Assembly (NCBI GenBank): GCA_024734495.1
Contig: JALMQS010000030.1
Span: 7,248,191-7,312,190, forward strand
Source: Forficula auricularia
Taxonomy: Eukaryota > Arthropoda > Insecta > Dermaptera > Forficulidae
DNA: 64,000 nucleotides
Direction: 5' to 3'
Every line of letters starts with the position of its first letter. Positions within the stretch are counted from its first letter, which is position 1. Shown here in pieces: positions 23,401 through 35,085 of the stretch. The position numbers and the translations under genes are program-made. The notes beneath the pieces were generated by a model. That model made no database searches. It saw nothing but the letters and a program-made list of their open reading frames with translations, and was not told the origin of the DNA.

Positions 23401-23935
23401 TGAACCACGAACTCCAGAAGAATGTAAATTGTGCCAATTTAAATATTCGCACAAATACTCTGTTCAAGATCATATTTTTACAAAGCGACATATAGACAAT
23501 GTCAAGGCAGCTATTGAACAAGGTCGATGTGGTGCTGATTCTAGTGATGGTGAATTCACTGTACCACCAACACCACCACAACAGTTACAACAACAAAATC
23601 AATCCTCTCAACAAGAAATCACAGCTGCAAATTCACCTCAATTGGCGCAACAACTGCAATTACTCCAAATGGCTCAACAACATGCGGCTGTCGCGGCAGC
23701 AGCCAGCGGAAGCGGTGGTGACAACAAGTCGCCGCCATCCCAAGAAGATGTAGCCCTTCTACAGCAGCTCTACGGTCTTGGCCTGGCGGGACTTCAGGGC
23801 AATAACTCTGCCCAAACCAACATGTTCCTACATCCTGCAATGTTCAGCGCTGCCGCTGGTGAGTCTCTTCCGTCCGATGATGATGATGATGATGGTGATG
23901 ATGAGGAGATGGATGATGAATCTGAGGAGGATTAA
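20489..23935 (+). CDS. zfh2: zfh2/ZFHX3-like protein, C-terminal exon with four homeodomains
   Basis: Acceptor TTTCTAG ends at 20488; the first codon is GTG (Val, not a start). 1148 codons to TAA. Order: HD1 (about residues 8-67, WFRNT), HD2 (285-344, WFQNARQKAR, 21341-21520), C2H2 finger (21598-21668), C2H2 finger (22037-22106), HD3 (about 22297-22480, WFQNTRARERK), C2H2 finger (22504-22578), HD4 (about 23128-23310, WFQNARAKEKK), C2H2 finger (23418-23492). PLDLSKP at 22880-22900 matches the CtBP-binding PxDLS motif. VKLE and VKQD fit SUMO-site consensus. Poly-A, T/P-rich and Q-rich spacers separate domains. Four homeodomains match ZFHX3/4. The last residues are strongly acidic (D/E run). A good donor, G/GTGAGT near 23860, could splice this tail away; the true 3' end is therefore not certain. 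Confidence 0.92.
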   Translation: MNAAAQQKRARTRITDDQLKILRAHFDINNSPSEEQIHEMASQSGLLPKVIKHWFRNTLFKERQRNKDSPYNFNNPPSTTLNLEEYEKTGEAKVTNLNPSATSTPVPCEERPPSEPAAAATPTPPTAPTTPTPDKRKTVVKLEPQEINQEMSQQDEQNEMLFDRVDVKPPISPQSTITTSTTTSTTTSVSPVLMMHHQQQYQHQSLQQPQTPTHSLVDVMLPPKVTPTTPVSGGPPGATSFAAAAAAAAAAAAAARSLSPGNSYTPDGFGHCGSGNGSGSSSGKRANRTRFTDYQIKVLQEFFENNAYPKDDDLEYLSKLLTLSPRVIVVWFQNARQKARKVYENQPPVEAPPGIDETGANRFQRTPGLNYQCKKCLLVFQRYYELIRHQKTHCFKEEDAKRSAQAQAAAAQIAAVLSSEDSNSSTVENNTLCQTIPQITNVVTTSVPTPITNPSMGASSLVTTPTTPTSTTPINAAHAPAPPPPTTPTPTPRPPSAPLTPNTPASGTTNDAKEGTFQCDKCNLVFPRFDLWREHQLVHIMNPNLFPSYPPDSPFGILQQQAQLQQQAQALEAHAAAAMMVANKRKFEDIDDGSMPVDGEAPKDKRLRTTILPEQLDYLYQKYQLESNPSRKMLENIAREVGLKKRVVQVWFQNTRARERKGQFRAHAQVINKRCPFCPALFKVKSALESHLVTKHAEQCTRGEINIDALPDEELSMDSTYTSSSADQKPPHGMMPPLFPPLHAADVEHSLKKYYEESVKRYITEIQAHQNGQTVKQDPESQSVGGSGGGVTLSGDSPLDLSKPMRVSTDTGGAETGPLTDLSDRSLWWFDDDSMSECMDTLDDGSNPTSPASSTQSAGQQTGGNGGGSSGGGNTPGRTQGKRFRTQMSSVQVKSMKALFNEYKTPTMAECEMLGREIGLPKRVIQVWFQNARAKEKKTKLALVKALGDGSVSGNGNGNGNGCSTPGSTNAEPRTPEECKLCQFKYSHKYSVQDHIFTKRHIDNVKAAIEQGRCGADSSDGEFTVPPTPPQQLQQQNQSSQQEITAANSPQLAQQLQLLQMAQQHAAVAAAASGSGGDNKSPPSQEDVALLQQLYGLGLAGLQGNNSAQTNMFLHPAMFSAAAGESLPSDDDDDDGDDEEMDDESEED

Positions 23936-26440
23936 TTTCACTCATATTCTTAATATTTCTGCCTCTCTATTCTTTCCCCTTGGCTGCCGCCTTATAAGTC
24001 TGCGCACTTAATCTAACTAGTCGTTAATTAACTTCTTTTGAAATAGCTCATTTTTTGTCTTTACATCGCGGTCTCTGCCGACAGCCAAGAATCTTAAATC
24101 CCTATTATTATTCAAATTGCTCACAATAGTTTCATATATATCCGCTATACTAAAACTACTTCCTATCCTTGGCTGGCTTCCACTCACCCTCCATCTTGAT
24201 CTTTGCTACTTTTAACGCGTTCATGCATTCTATATAAGAATTAAATGATTAAATTATAAGTAGCTTAGCAAAAAGCTTTAAATCATAATTTAAGCTGCGG
24301 GATAGTTGGGAGGGGGGGCGGTAATCCAGCCATAATTAAATTCAACCATTTTTTATTTTAATATTATGACCATTTTTTATATAATTAAACTGTGTCAACT
24401 TTCTTTATTACACTTTAACATCTATTACTATTTTTTTTTTGGAAATGTTATTTCTAAAAAATTATGTATATAGAATTTTTTTTTTTTAGAAATATCATTT
24501 TTTGTGTTTATTTTGTATTTATTTAATTTTGTAATTATTTTTATTATTATTATTATTATTTTTATTATTATTTGAATTTATTTAAAAATTGATTTCCTTA
24601 ATAATAGTTGTATAAATTATGTATTTTGAAAAAATGAATCTCTCCATATGTATGTTGATACTTTCTTTTGTATATATAGAAAAAACAAAAAAGAAATTAT
24701 AAATTGTTCGAATTAATTTATTTTCCAATCTGCCATGTCTTAAAAAACAAAATATTAAATAGCCCGTGCCCTCACGTGAACATATGAAATACAATATTTT
24801 TAATCAAAGCCGTTTATTTTGTAGGTCGGTGAACATAGAGATATAGAATCCTAAAACTGATATTCAAAATGACATTTTATATTAATTGAACAGTTTATAA
24901 TTTCTTTTTAATATATATTTTTTTATTTTTATTTATTATAATTTTGTTAAATGGTCATAATATTAAAATCTCTATCCTTTCCATATCCTTTTTATTTACT
25001 TAAAAATTATATGTTTAAAATTAAAAAAACAAACTGAAATCATCCCCCTCATACACCCATTGAAACAATCATCCGTTAATTTTTACAGAAATGACATTTT
25101 AAATTGCGAGAGAGAGATGATGTTCGCCAAAGATGAGCAAGGAGTTTGTGATCCAATTCTATTATACGTTTTTTTTTATTATTGAATCTAATTAAACCAT
25201 TAGATGTGTCGAATATCGTAGGTATATTGCTCCAAGCTCACCTCCTTATATTTATATTCATATATATTTATATATATTATTATCAGTGAATTTCTCTTAT
25301 ATTTTTCATAATTATTATTATTATTATCATAGGAAAGATATATTATGTATATATAGTAAATTAAAAATAAAATCAATATATTTATATATATAAAATATAT
25401 AAAAAATATATAAAAAATATAAATATTATATATATTATTATTAGTTTTTTTTTGTAAATTATATAATTTCTTAAATTAATTCGTTGCCCAAACTCATAAT
25501 GGGCAAAACCTCGCATAATTATTTAAAATAAATAAAATATATATTTATATACTTATACATAAAAATCTATAAAAGTAGAATCTATCTATTTTAGTAAGAA
25601 ATAATGATTTCTTCTATAAAAAATAATTAAAATAAAAATCCTTGCAAAATTATTATTATATAAACTTAAAGAATAGACATTTAAATTTATATATATATAG
25701 AAAATATATATATATATATTTTATATATATATGAAAACTCCTCTTTTATGTTAAATTTTTGTTTTCATTTATTTAATATTTTTTTTTCCCATTATTTTTT
25801 TTTTTTATTTGTTTGTTTATTATTTTTTTTTTATTAAAAAAAAATCATCCCTTGTAAATATACTTTTTCTTTATATTCATATCATAAAAAAAAATTATTA
25901 TTATTTTTTTTTGTAATTAGATTTTTTATATGAAAAATGAAATTTTTGTGTTTAAAAATACATAAAGAAAATTTAAAACAAGAATATTATGATTTTTTTT
26001 ATTTATTTATTTTTTTTACCTTTTCATTTTTTTTTATTTATTTGTTTGTTTTTTGTTCTTTAATCCATTTTTCCTTTATTCCCACCCCCTCTACGCCCTA
26101 TTGTCCCGCAGCAAATATAATAGAGGCCTATATGGGTAGTTTCATCCCTTAGTAGGCCTATTTCTAATAAAGTTGATCTCATGTAGAAAAATTTATTGCC
26201 AGTTTTTTTTTTCTATGGGAGCTACTCGTTTGCTTTTATCTTCCGAAATAGGGTGTGGAGAAGTAAAATAAAGAGGGTAGAAAAAAATTGATGAGAAAAA
26301 AACAGAAGGAATCACACACAAAGGAAGGGGAGATACTTCGATGACGTCATTATAGGATCAAGTTTATTCTAGAGATTTATAATTTTTTAAAGATAAAAGT
26401 AAACGTTAAAATTTAAAAAAATAAAACAGGTAAATTTTTT
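23936..26440 (+). other. 3' UTR and downstream AT-rich DNA
   Basis: Follows the stop codon. It is very AT-rich, with (TA)n and T-runs. AATAAA occurs at several places, for example near 25366 and near 26167; the latter is followed by a GT-rich patch. Which one is used cannot be told. GGTCGGTGAACATAGAGATA near 24825 is shared with 58285, so part is repeat-derived. Confidence 0.45.
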
Positions 26441-26445
26441 CAAAA

Positions 26446-27484
26446 TACCGAGTGAGAGTTTTTTACCATGAGACAGTCTTATAACTCAAAAACAGTGCTA
26501 AATGGAAAAAAGTTTCAAATAAAAGTTTATTTATATCGGGGGGGAAAGTAAACTACGCTATTCTTTGTCGACGTAGAACAAGCTTTCAAGGGTATTTCGA
26601 GATCAAGTTCTGTTTTTTAAATGGAAACCTCTATTTTTCTTCACATATTCTGAATCTACAAAAAAAAAACTGAACAACTTTTATTAGAACTATTTTTTTA
26701 TACGACATCAAATAAAAACAAATATTAAATCAATTAGATCTCAAAAATCCTAATATAATTAACAATTATTAAACTTAATTATCAAATAATAATGATCAAA
26801 TATTTAATTATTAAATAAATAATTTAATAATAATTAATAATTTAATAATTTTCCGACTATATTTAGTGACATTCCAGAGTGTATCTCAAGTCTTCTGGAT
26901 GAAACATATTTCTTTAACAAAAAAATGCTCCATTTTTATTATGGTAATAATACAATATAACTATTTACTGAATTGACACGAGAAATAAATTTTTTAAGGT
27001 CAAGAATTTTAAGTAGTTCTATTAAGTAGAAAATAATCTCTTGATCTGTGTATAATTAAGTTTTAAGATCATTATAACACTTATTTTCATTGTTGTGAAT
27101 CTTCAATTTAATAATTATTTATTTAATAATTAAATATTTGATCATTATTATTTGATAATTAAGTTGAATAATTGTTAAAAATAATTATTAAGATTTAAAA
27201 TATAATTGATTTAATATTTTCTTTATTTGATGTCGTATAAAAAAATACTTCTTATGAAAGTTGTTCAGTTTTTATTGTAGAATATGGTGACCTAAAGAAA
27301 AATATAGGGTTCTATTTATAAAAACAGAACTTGACCTTGAAATATCCATAAAAGCTTGTCGACAAACAATAGGGTAGTTTGCTTTCCTCCTAGATATAAA
27401 TACACTTTTATTTGAAACTTTTTTCAATATTATCCACTGTTTTTGAGTTATAAGATTGTCTCAAAATAAAAAACTCAGCCGGTA
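26446..27484. mobile_element. Foldback DNA transposon, deleted copy
   Basis: Inverted arms begin TACCGAGTGAG and end CTCAGCCGGTA, both followed inward by GAGACA(G/A)TCTTATAACTC. The centre, read on the - strand (26850-26965), matches two separated parts of the DUF4817-like region at 60040-60290 with the middle deleted. The inverted symmetry continues about 50 bases past both ends (to about 26397 and 27532). Confidence 0.65.
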
Positions 27485-27639
27485 TATTGAAAAAATTTAC
27501 TTGTTTTATTTTTTTAATTTTTAACGTGAAACAAGTGACCTTGAAAACTTAACTCATAGTAAATGAATATTTCATAAAATATTTACTTTATTAAAGATGT
27601 TTTACCTTGCACCAACACCATTAATTATTATAATTTTTT

Positions 27640-28010
27640 AAGTTTTGAGCGTGCTTGTTAAAGTTGATGTAATTTTTCACCAGATTGTCGTGAACCATCC
27701 CAGAGGGGGGCATAAAAAAGCCTGAGGCTGGGTGCCTCTGGACCAACTTAGATAGCCCTCTGGGGTGCGATACAAATTGTCCAATTCTACCCCCTTGGCC
27801 AGTTATAAAAACGACCCCCTTGTGCCAGCCAAAGCCTTCTCCACCTTGAGATCATCCGAGCCCATTCGGAATTGCTTCTTTATGGAAATGGAAAAAAAAG
27901 AATAAAATGAGGGTACAAATGCGAACGTAGCACCCTTCACACCCCCCCCCTGGCCACTCTAATCCAAAGAAATAAGAAATAAAAGCTGGAGGGGTGTGTA
28001 AAAAACGAGA
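27640..28010. promoter_or_regulatory. GC-richer unique segment downstream of the gene
   Basis: Non-repetitive, clearly richer in GC than its neighbours, about 4 kb past the stop codon. It contains AGCCTGAGGCTGGGTGCCTC-type short inverted elements. No frame or splice sites support coding. Candidate regulatory DNA only. Confidence 0.22.
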
Positions 28011-28515
28011 TGAGGGAAAAAATGATTTAATTTGCCGTTAAATGGCCTTTCTTTCATTTCATGAAAAGAAAAACCATCCAAAAAATAGATTGAAATTAAG
28101 AAGGACTCAATTGTATCACTGATTATTTGACAAAGGTTTCGACAACCAATGGTTTCTTAATTGATCAAAATATAAAAAGACTACTTTACTTCTTTATTTT
28201 TTAAACAATTCTATTCATTAAAAAGAAAAGAGAATCTTTAGTTAAAAAAATACTTATTCAAGAATTAATGAGTGTAAGTTCTAAAGGGCCCAAGTGCCAA
28301 AAATTCAGAACCGAGATAATCAAATGAAAGTATCTTGGTAAGTAGAAAACATCTTTTTAGCTTTAAATATTTTTAAAGTAATAGAACTTCGTTAAGGGAG
28401 ATTGATGGTGTGGGTTTTTGGTGAAACATTTTAAATAAAATAATGAAAATTTTGAAAAATTTAAGAAACTTTTTAAAATTTAAAATATAACCTACTTAGT
28501 ATTTTATTTGAAAAG
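28010..28515. other. No feature recognised
   Basis: AT-rich, with short matches to other repeats near 28290-28330 (AGATAATCAAATGAAAGTAT, also at 31240). Confidence 0.3.
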
Positions 28516-28519
28516 TTTT

Positions 28520-28930
28520 TATTTTGCCCAGAGTAGCTGAGTTGTTGATTCTTAAAGAGAAACAAAGAGGTTGGTTGTCCTCTGCTTGATGCAAATAAAC
28601 ATACACACATATATATCAAATATATATTATTTATTTGTTTGAGGCTATAGTTTCCAGGCTTGGCCCCTCATCATCACTTTTTTAAATTATAGAAATTTTT
28701 CATCGGGTCAGTATCGCGTGGATATTGAAAAATGTTTTGCTTTTTACTTATCCGAAAGCCAGTTAGAAAATATCCACGCGATACGACCCCATGAAAAATA
28801 ATATTTATAATTAAAAAAGACTGATGGTGGGGCAAGCTCTTAGAAACTATAGTCACAAACGAATAATATATATATATTTTATATATATATGTGTCTATGT
28901 TTATTTGCATCAAGCAGAGGACAACCTATT
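28520..28930. mobile_element. Foldback HHR element, family H, decayed
   Basis: Inverted arms with CCTCTGCTTGATGCAAATAA-type ends and a central hairpin around ATATCCACGCGATAC. HHR relics: - strand 28640-28680 (GAUGAUGA...GGAAACUAUAG) and + strand 28828-28862 (CUGAUGG...GAAACUAUAGUC). The CAGAGTAGC(T/A)GAG start is shared with 51585. Confidence 0.6.
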
Positions 28931-30640
28931 AGTATTTACAATTTTTAAAAGGTTTCTTAAATTTTTCAAAATGTTCTTTACTTTAATACAATTTCCTTTA
29001 AATAAGAGCCCTGAGAAAAACTAAAAAAAATCTTATATTGGACTGAAAAAAAAAAATGAAAATAGGAAATCGTAAAAGGGTCTTCATTACTTATTTCAAA
29101 AAAGAGTCTAAGTACCACAAACAACATATCATTTTAATAAGGCAATTCGGCATATAGACCCTTTAGAAATAAAATAAACTGCCACATACAGGCAGTGCTA
29201 ACTTTCACCTAGCGGATAAAGACCTAAATATACCGCTGTCACTTTCTACCTTTGGAATATTATTAGACCATTTCTACATGTATGACTAAAAATATCCGAA
29301 TTTGGCACTTAGACCCTTTAAAACTTACACTCCTCAATTATAAAATTAATAAGTGATATTTAACGATATAGAAATAAAAAGTAACGCTTTTAAATTGAGG
29401 AAGAATTACAATTACACAAAAATTTAATATATTTATTAATAACAGTGAAATTTCTAAATTTCCCTTCAAGAACTACAATATGGTAAAACTCAATTTTGAT
29501 TTATCATTTTAGATGCACTATATATAGACAATTTAACCCTTTTGTATAAGAATGTGTACCTTACGTTAAATAGAAATCAAATATTTTAAGGTTATTAAAA
29601 AAATCTATTAATTTCAAAAATCTAATTGCCATTAGTCCAATCCAGAACTACTTTGGGTTAAGCTTCCATTCTGATTTTATCAGGAATTGATTTAGTTGGG
29701 GTTTTCTTGAGAATGTCATCTCATGAGAGTTGTCTCATTGCATAATAAGAAAGTAAAGCGTCATAATGTGTATGACCATTTCAAAAAATATTTGAAAAGT
29801 TATTGCACTACAACTTCGAATGAATACATTGTTTATATACACTATAAACCACTACTTATATTTGATTAAAAATTTTACGAAATATAAAAAAAAAAAATAC
29901 CCTTAATAATATTTAATATGAAAAAATCATTTTAAAATGAACAGATATATATAACGCGAACACAATATTCTGGAGTTTAGTTTAAACTAGATATATACCT
30001 ATATACTATAAAATAAATTTAAAGTTTATACCTGAATAAAATTACACTGGAGAATATAGGCTCTATTTAACAGAATTCCATATTCATGATAAAACATTTA
30101 TTTACAAGATTTATTTATAAACAACAAAATCAACAATATAAATAAACACAATTAATTGGTTAATAATTAAACTTTTCTAAATAATAATTTCAAGCTTAAT
30201 TAATAAATTTATTTTATTTTCAGAAAAACAAACTTCCGATATATTTCGAACGATGAATAATAGTATTTACTAGAAAATTGAAAAAAGTACATTCAAAAGA
30301 ATCAATTTCTATATTCTATATATTTTAAAAATTCATTAAAATAATCATTTGTTTTTTTTCTCTCTGTGATATTAATTTATATAATTGCAATTTCAATCAA
30401 TTTTTTTCATTTATATCGGCTAATTTTATATAATAAAACATTTTTTTTTTGTTTCATATTACTCAATTATTATTGAATATTTTAAAAATAAATACTAATA
30501 TTAATTATTATATATATAATATATATTTATTTTTTTAAATTTGAAATTATACTAATTATAATCACAATTAATGCTTAGGAGCATAGTATAAATATGAATA
30601 AGAATAAATAAACCTAAATGAGGTAAAAAGAGGATTTAAT
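28930..30640. other. AT-rich DNA, no gene recognised
   Basis: No domain-bearing frame, tRNA-like motif or clear repeat boundary noted. Confidence 0.35.
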
Positions 30641-30654
30641 ATTTTTTTTTTATT

Positions 30655-31030
30655 TTTATAATGATATTAATACAAGAAGAAGTTGCACCAAGAAGGTACA
30701 ACCTCTGTAGTCCTCGGTGGACCCTTGTATCGTGAAGATAAGAATGGATTTAGGGATTGGGTAGCAGTCGAAGGTATCTGTGGATGCTGGTCTTGAAAGA
30801 TTGAAGGTTATAATTTGCTGGAAAGACGGTCGGGGGAAGAGGGTTCCAGTCTCTAGAAGTCATAGGGATAAATGAATTGGCGAATGCGTTTGTTCGATTA
30901 GTATCCAGTTTAACCGCGTAGGGGTGTTGAATCTTAGAAAATCGTGTATTTCTTGCAAATGAAGCCCTTGGTGGGATTATCGATATATAATAATATTTGC
31001 TCAGTCTAATATCATCTACCCTTATAAGGT
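30655..31030 (-). pseudogene. LINE 3' end: C-terminal fragment of a non-LTR reverse transcriptase protein
   Basis: On the - strand a frame (about 31010 to 30750) ends with the pattern seen at the C-terminus of jockey/RTE-type LINE proteins: HPYAV, NSFIP.TSRDWN.LP..VFP..YNLQSFK. It is followed by an untranslated tail with TACAAGGGTCCACCGAGG and an AT-rich 3' end near 30655. The polymerase core is missing, so this is a 5'-truncated dead copy. The exact LINE clade is uncertain. Confidence 0.65.
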
Positions 31031-31033
31031 ATA

Positions 31034-31500
31034 GACCAGAGCTGTCAAACTCGCGGCCCGACAAAAAATTATAAACTCTTCCTTAAAATATTGAGACTTT
31101 TGTGCACTTACTGGAAAAGTCATCTGATACAATCTGACCTGATAATATTTTGAGATCCACTTAGACAAAATAGTATGGTTACAGTAACTGTAGATTGTAC
31201 CATAAGTTCTTAAGAGTTCAAGTGCCGAAATTGTGGAACTGAGATAATCAAATAAAAGTATCTTGGTAAGTAATAAAAACATCTTTTTAGATTTAAATAT
31301 ATATTTTTAAAGTAAAACAACTTCTTAAAAGTGTAAGACCCCTGAGAAAAATAAAAAATGTGTGAGCCGCATTAACATAAGCTCACAGGGGGGGGGGGTG
31401 AAAGTTTAATTTTACAACCCACTAATGGTTTATGACAAATAAAATTTTTTAAAATTAGGGAATTTAAATTATTAATTTAAAATCAGGGCTTGTTTCTTAT
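31034..31500. other. Unassigned DNA with hAT-like end
   Basis: CAGAGCTGTCAAACTCGCGG at 31038 resembles a hAT terminal repeat, but no partner end was found. A G-run lies at 31388-31398. Confidence 0.3.
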
Positions 31501-32215
31501 TACTCATCAAAAAACTCATCCTGATAAATTTGAAATTTTTTAGACCACCGGTATAAAAGATATCGAATTTCGGTTTTTCGCTCATAACCTTCAAAAATGG
31601 TCTAAATTAAAATTTTTGTTTTTTTACATACTTTTTAGAAAAAAAAATACAAAAAAATTATTTAAAGTGTTTTTATATGCGATATTTGAGTTTGAAAATT
31701 TTAATCTTGTTTTTCAAACTCTATGAACTCTTCGATTTTTTACAAAGCACTTTTTGGTATTGAGTTCTCTTTTTTTAGTTATTTTGAATTGGTTTTTATC
31801 GTTAACAGGTGTTTAAAATAAATAATTAGTATTTTAATTTGTTGAAAGAAAATCAAAATCAAAAATCGAACCCGGTCTTAAAATTTGTAGAAGGAATAGA
31901 AGTTTAAAATAAAAAATTATCAAAAAAATCGAAAAGAACGTTCAGTTTCAAAAACAATTTTAAAATTTTCAAACTCAAAAATCTCATATAAAAACACTTT
32001 AAATAATTTTTTGTATTTTTTTTCTAAAAAGTAAGGGAAAAAAAAATCCAAAATTAAAAAAAAAAAAATTGAATTTGGACCATTTTTGAAGAAATTATGA
32101 GGAAAAAAAACGAAATTGGATATCTTTTAAGCCGGTGATCAGAAAAATTTCAAAATTTACCAGAAAGAGTTTTTTGATGGATACTAAAAAATGTCAAAAA
32201 ATGAAGGAAATCAAA
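31500..32215. repeat. Long foldback (about 330-bp arms)
   Basis: Left arm 31500-31790 and right arm about 31900-32210 are inverted copies (for example AAAAGATATCGAATTTCGG against the complement of ACGAAATTGGATATCTTTT). No HHR motif and no frame. Confidence 0.6.
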
Positions 32216-33333
32216 AATTAAAATTTGTCAAACCGTCCGAATTGGCCTGGAATACTTACTCCATATATTATACAAATTCAATATTCCTAAACACGGTTTC
32301 TTCTGGAGACTTGAATGCACAAACAAGATGCAAATATTATTAGATCTGAAGGAGAAACAATATTATATAGTTATTATTCAGTACGCAGTACTTGGATTTG
32401 GCCGTTATTTATGTAGATCTGGTTAGAAAATATTGATATTAATAATTACTTTATTTATTTCTTATTTTTATATTTTTTTTCAAAAGTTCAATGAGGATTC
32501 GTTGAAGTAAAAAAAGATTCAAAATACTCTTAGATTGAAGGCCCTTAGAGATGCTGCTATAGTTAGATGATATCTAAGGCCCTATCTTTTGTTACAAATG
32601 AATATTTTAATTTTTTAACCGACTCTCAATTAGTAGTTGAAACGTTTTCAAAGGATAATTTAATTAAGAGTGACCTGAGAATAGAAAAAAAAACGCAGCA
32701 TCGTTTTCCAAGCCCCTCTAGGCGAATACTGTGCTTTGTAATTGGGAAAATGAGTGATGTCTAATCGATATCGAAATTAAAGAGTAGAATAAGATAGAGA
32801 GAGATCCTTGGCGGAGGATAATTTAAATAATGAAACAGGTTCATGATAAATACATTCTTCACATTCAAGAACATCAACATGAACACGATTTGGTGAAATT
32901 CTTCTGGCTTGGATAATAGTCAAGGAATTTCAATGTAGATATTATTTGATCGGAGAAGAAGAAGGCGAGGATTTTTCATCATTTCAAATATCTACGTATA
33001 TATATCTTTTTTTAAATTCAATCCGCTTGAGTAGATAATTGGAAAAATTAGAGAGATAGGTTGGAAAGTTTTTCTTACCATTAATGTGTATTTTGTAAAA
33101 TGATTTTCGCTAACAAATCCAATAATTTGTTAAAATTGTATTTTCCCCCAATCATTAATGTCTCCAATTCAAACAAAACTTGTATCCAAATTTCAAAAAG
33201 TTAAAACAATGTCTTAGGCTTGATTTATAAAATATTAAAAAATACAAATCTTTAACAATGTAGAACATGTTTATTTTCAACCAATCGTTTCGGGAGAAAG
33301 ATTTGCTTATTTTGAGACAATAATTTCGGAAAC
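32216..33333. other. No gene recognised
   Basis: AT-rich. The GAGACTTGAATGC motif at 32297 recurs elsewhere in the window (see findings). Confidence 0.3.
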
Positions 33334-33443
33334 TTTATCTTCACTAATATTTCATTATTCGTGTCCATGATTAATAATTAAAGGAATCGTAGGGAGTTGG
33401 ACAGGACTTTAAATTAAATTAAATACAAGTTTTGATTGAATAT

Positions 33444-33483
33444 GCCATGCGTTTCGTTGCTGTTTTGCAACTTCCTCAGTGGC
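33444..33483 (-). ncRNA. Hammerhead motif, family F, left arm (U16.1 changed)
   Basis: CUGAGGA, stem II GUUGC/GCAAC, GAAACGCA and stem I GCCA/UGGC. The palindrome ACGU reads ACGC, which removes the conserved U next to the cleavage position; probably impaired. Confidence 0.65.
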
Positions 33484-33593
33484 TCATTTATTAAACGTAT
33501 TTGTCAGGATTTTTAACTAAGAGAAAAAACATTTCAAACAGTATTCTTTTTTTCTCTTAGTTAAAAATCCTGACAAATACGTTTAATAAATGA

Positions 33594-33633
33594 GCCACTG
33601 AGGAAGTTGCAAAACAGCAACGAAACGTATGGC
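33594..33633 (+). ncRNA. Hammerhead ribozyme motif, family F, right arm
   Basis: GCCA (33594-33597), CUGAGGA (33598-33604), stem II GUUGC/GCAAC with loop AAAACA, GAAA, ACGU palindrome, A at the cleavage position, then UGGC closing stem I. Every conserved core position is present. Confidence 0.8.
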
Positions 33634-33778
33634 ATATTTAATCAAAACTTGTATTTAATTTCATTTAAAGTCTTGTCCAACTCCCTACGATTCCTTTAAT
33701 TTATCTTCACTTATATAATATGTTTGGTTATTGGGAACTTGGACTTTGAAATAATGGGATGTTAAATTTTTAAAAGTT

Positions 33779-33817
33779 CCAAAGTTTTGTCCTATATTTT
33801 TTCGACTTCTTCAGGCA
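33779..33817 (-). ncRNA. Hammerhead relic
   Basis: CUGAAGA, GUC/GAC stem II with a long loop, then AAAACUUUGG (G12 lost). It resembles family A and lies about 70 bases right of the 33346-33699 element. No inverted partner. Confidence 0.45.
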
Positions 33818-33819
33818 AT

Positions 33820-35077
33820 CTACGAAACAATTACAACAATTACAAACACATGAAATCATCAAACAAAATTACATACAAAATTAACTTTTAAGGTTAACAT
33901 CTTCGTAAGTAATATATAGTTCATTAGACCATGTCAATAAAAACAATTACTTTTTGACCAATATAAACATTTCTTGTGAATATTTAATAGTATCTATTGT
34001 AGTTTTTAGTTACAATTGAATTTCCTTCTATAGCTAATAGTCCAGGCAAATTACCTGAAAAAGGCATATAAAAGAATTATCTTTCGGCAAAGGTTTTATT
34101 GTTGCCCCAATATTATTATCGTAAGTTTTCCACCAAATCTCGGGGTTTTTTCAGTTTTTCTTGAATAACTCCAAAACAGCTTATGAAATCAAAAAGATAC
34201 GTATTTGATAAATTAAACCTCTTTAAATTCCTCGTAAAATGATAACAATTTTATCCATTTCGGTTTAGTAGAACCGATACTAGGGCCTGTCTAAAATACC
34301 ACTTTTTTCAATTTTTTCAAAAATTAATACTTTTTGTCTAAAAAATGGCTCTTAACGCCTATGACTCAACATTTGAGTACAAATACCATATATTAGGATA
34401 CCCTAGTACTGTTATTCACCATGACCTCATTTTAATTACGATAATTCATCTTTAGATTTTTCAAAATTAAATCTTTGTCCTGGAAAATTAAACGCCTAGT
34501 CGGACAAACACCAAATTTTTAAAATTTATTTAATTGTAGTGTACTTTTAGGTACATTTATGATAATATTTCCACTAAGGACTTCATAGAGATATAAAATA
34601 TACATGCAATCAATAATATTTCTTGATTTAAAATAATAGAAATGATCAAAATCTCGGAAACATCTTGGAGACTTGAATGCGCTAACTAATAACTAAACAT
34701 TTGTTTTCACGATTTCAAGAAAAAAACCAGCGAAATGTGTATTTAAAATATTTGATAAAAATATAAGAATCAAATATATATTCAAAAAGCTAACATAGAA
34801 TACATATACCTTTTCTATGATCTGTGCCATAGTCAGAAGTTCTTATTTCTTCTATATTAGTTGCAAGTTATAGTCACCTCTTTCTCTTAACTTATTTATC
34901 GTTTTAACTCCGCTTATCCTCTAAATTTTGAATAATATATTATTTATTTTGAAAATATATATATTAGACGCCTATATTTCGAATAACTCATTCAACCAAT
35001 TCAATTGAACCGTAAATTATTACATGATTGAAAAATAAACCATATTTGGTTCTTTAATGAGTTCGAAACAGCTGATT
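33820..35077. other. No gene recognised
   Basis: AT-rich unique DNA. A GAGACTTGAATGCGC motif occurs at 34670. Confidence 0.3.
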
Positions 35078-35085
35078 GGTTAGAG

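Larger units (their letters stand above)
33346..33699. mobile_element. Foldback HHR element, family F, with 12-bp TSD
   Basis: Flanked by TTTATCTTCACT at 33334-33345 and 33700-33711. Arms about 33377-33538 and 33545-33698 are near-perfect inverted copies, each with an HHR pointing outward. A 12-bp, non-fixed TSD fits Penelope-like retrotransposition. Same family as 37446-38053. Confidence 0.8.
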
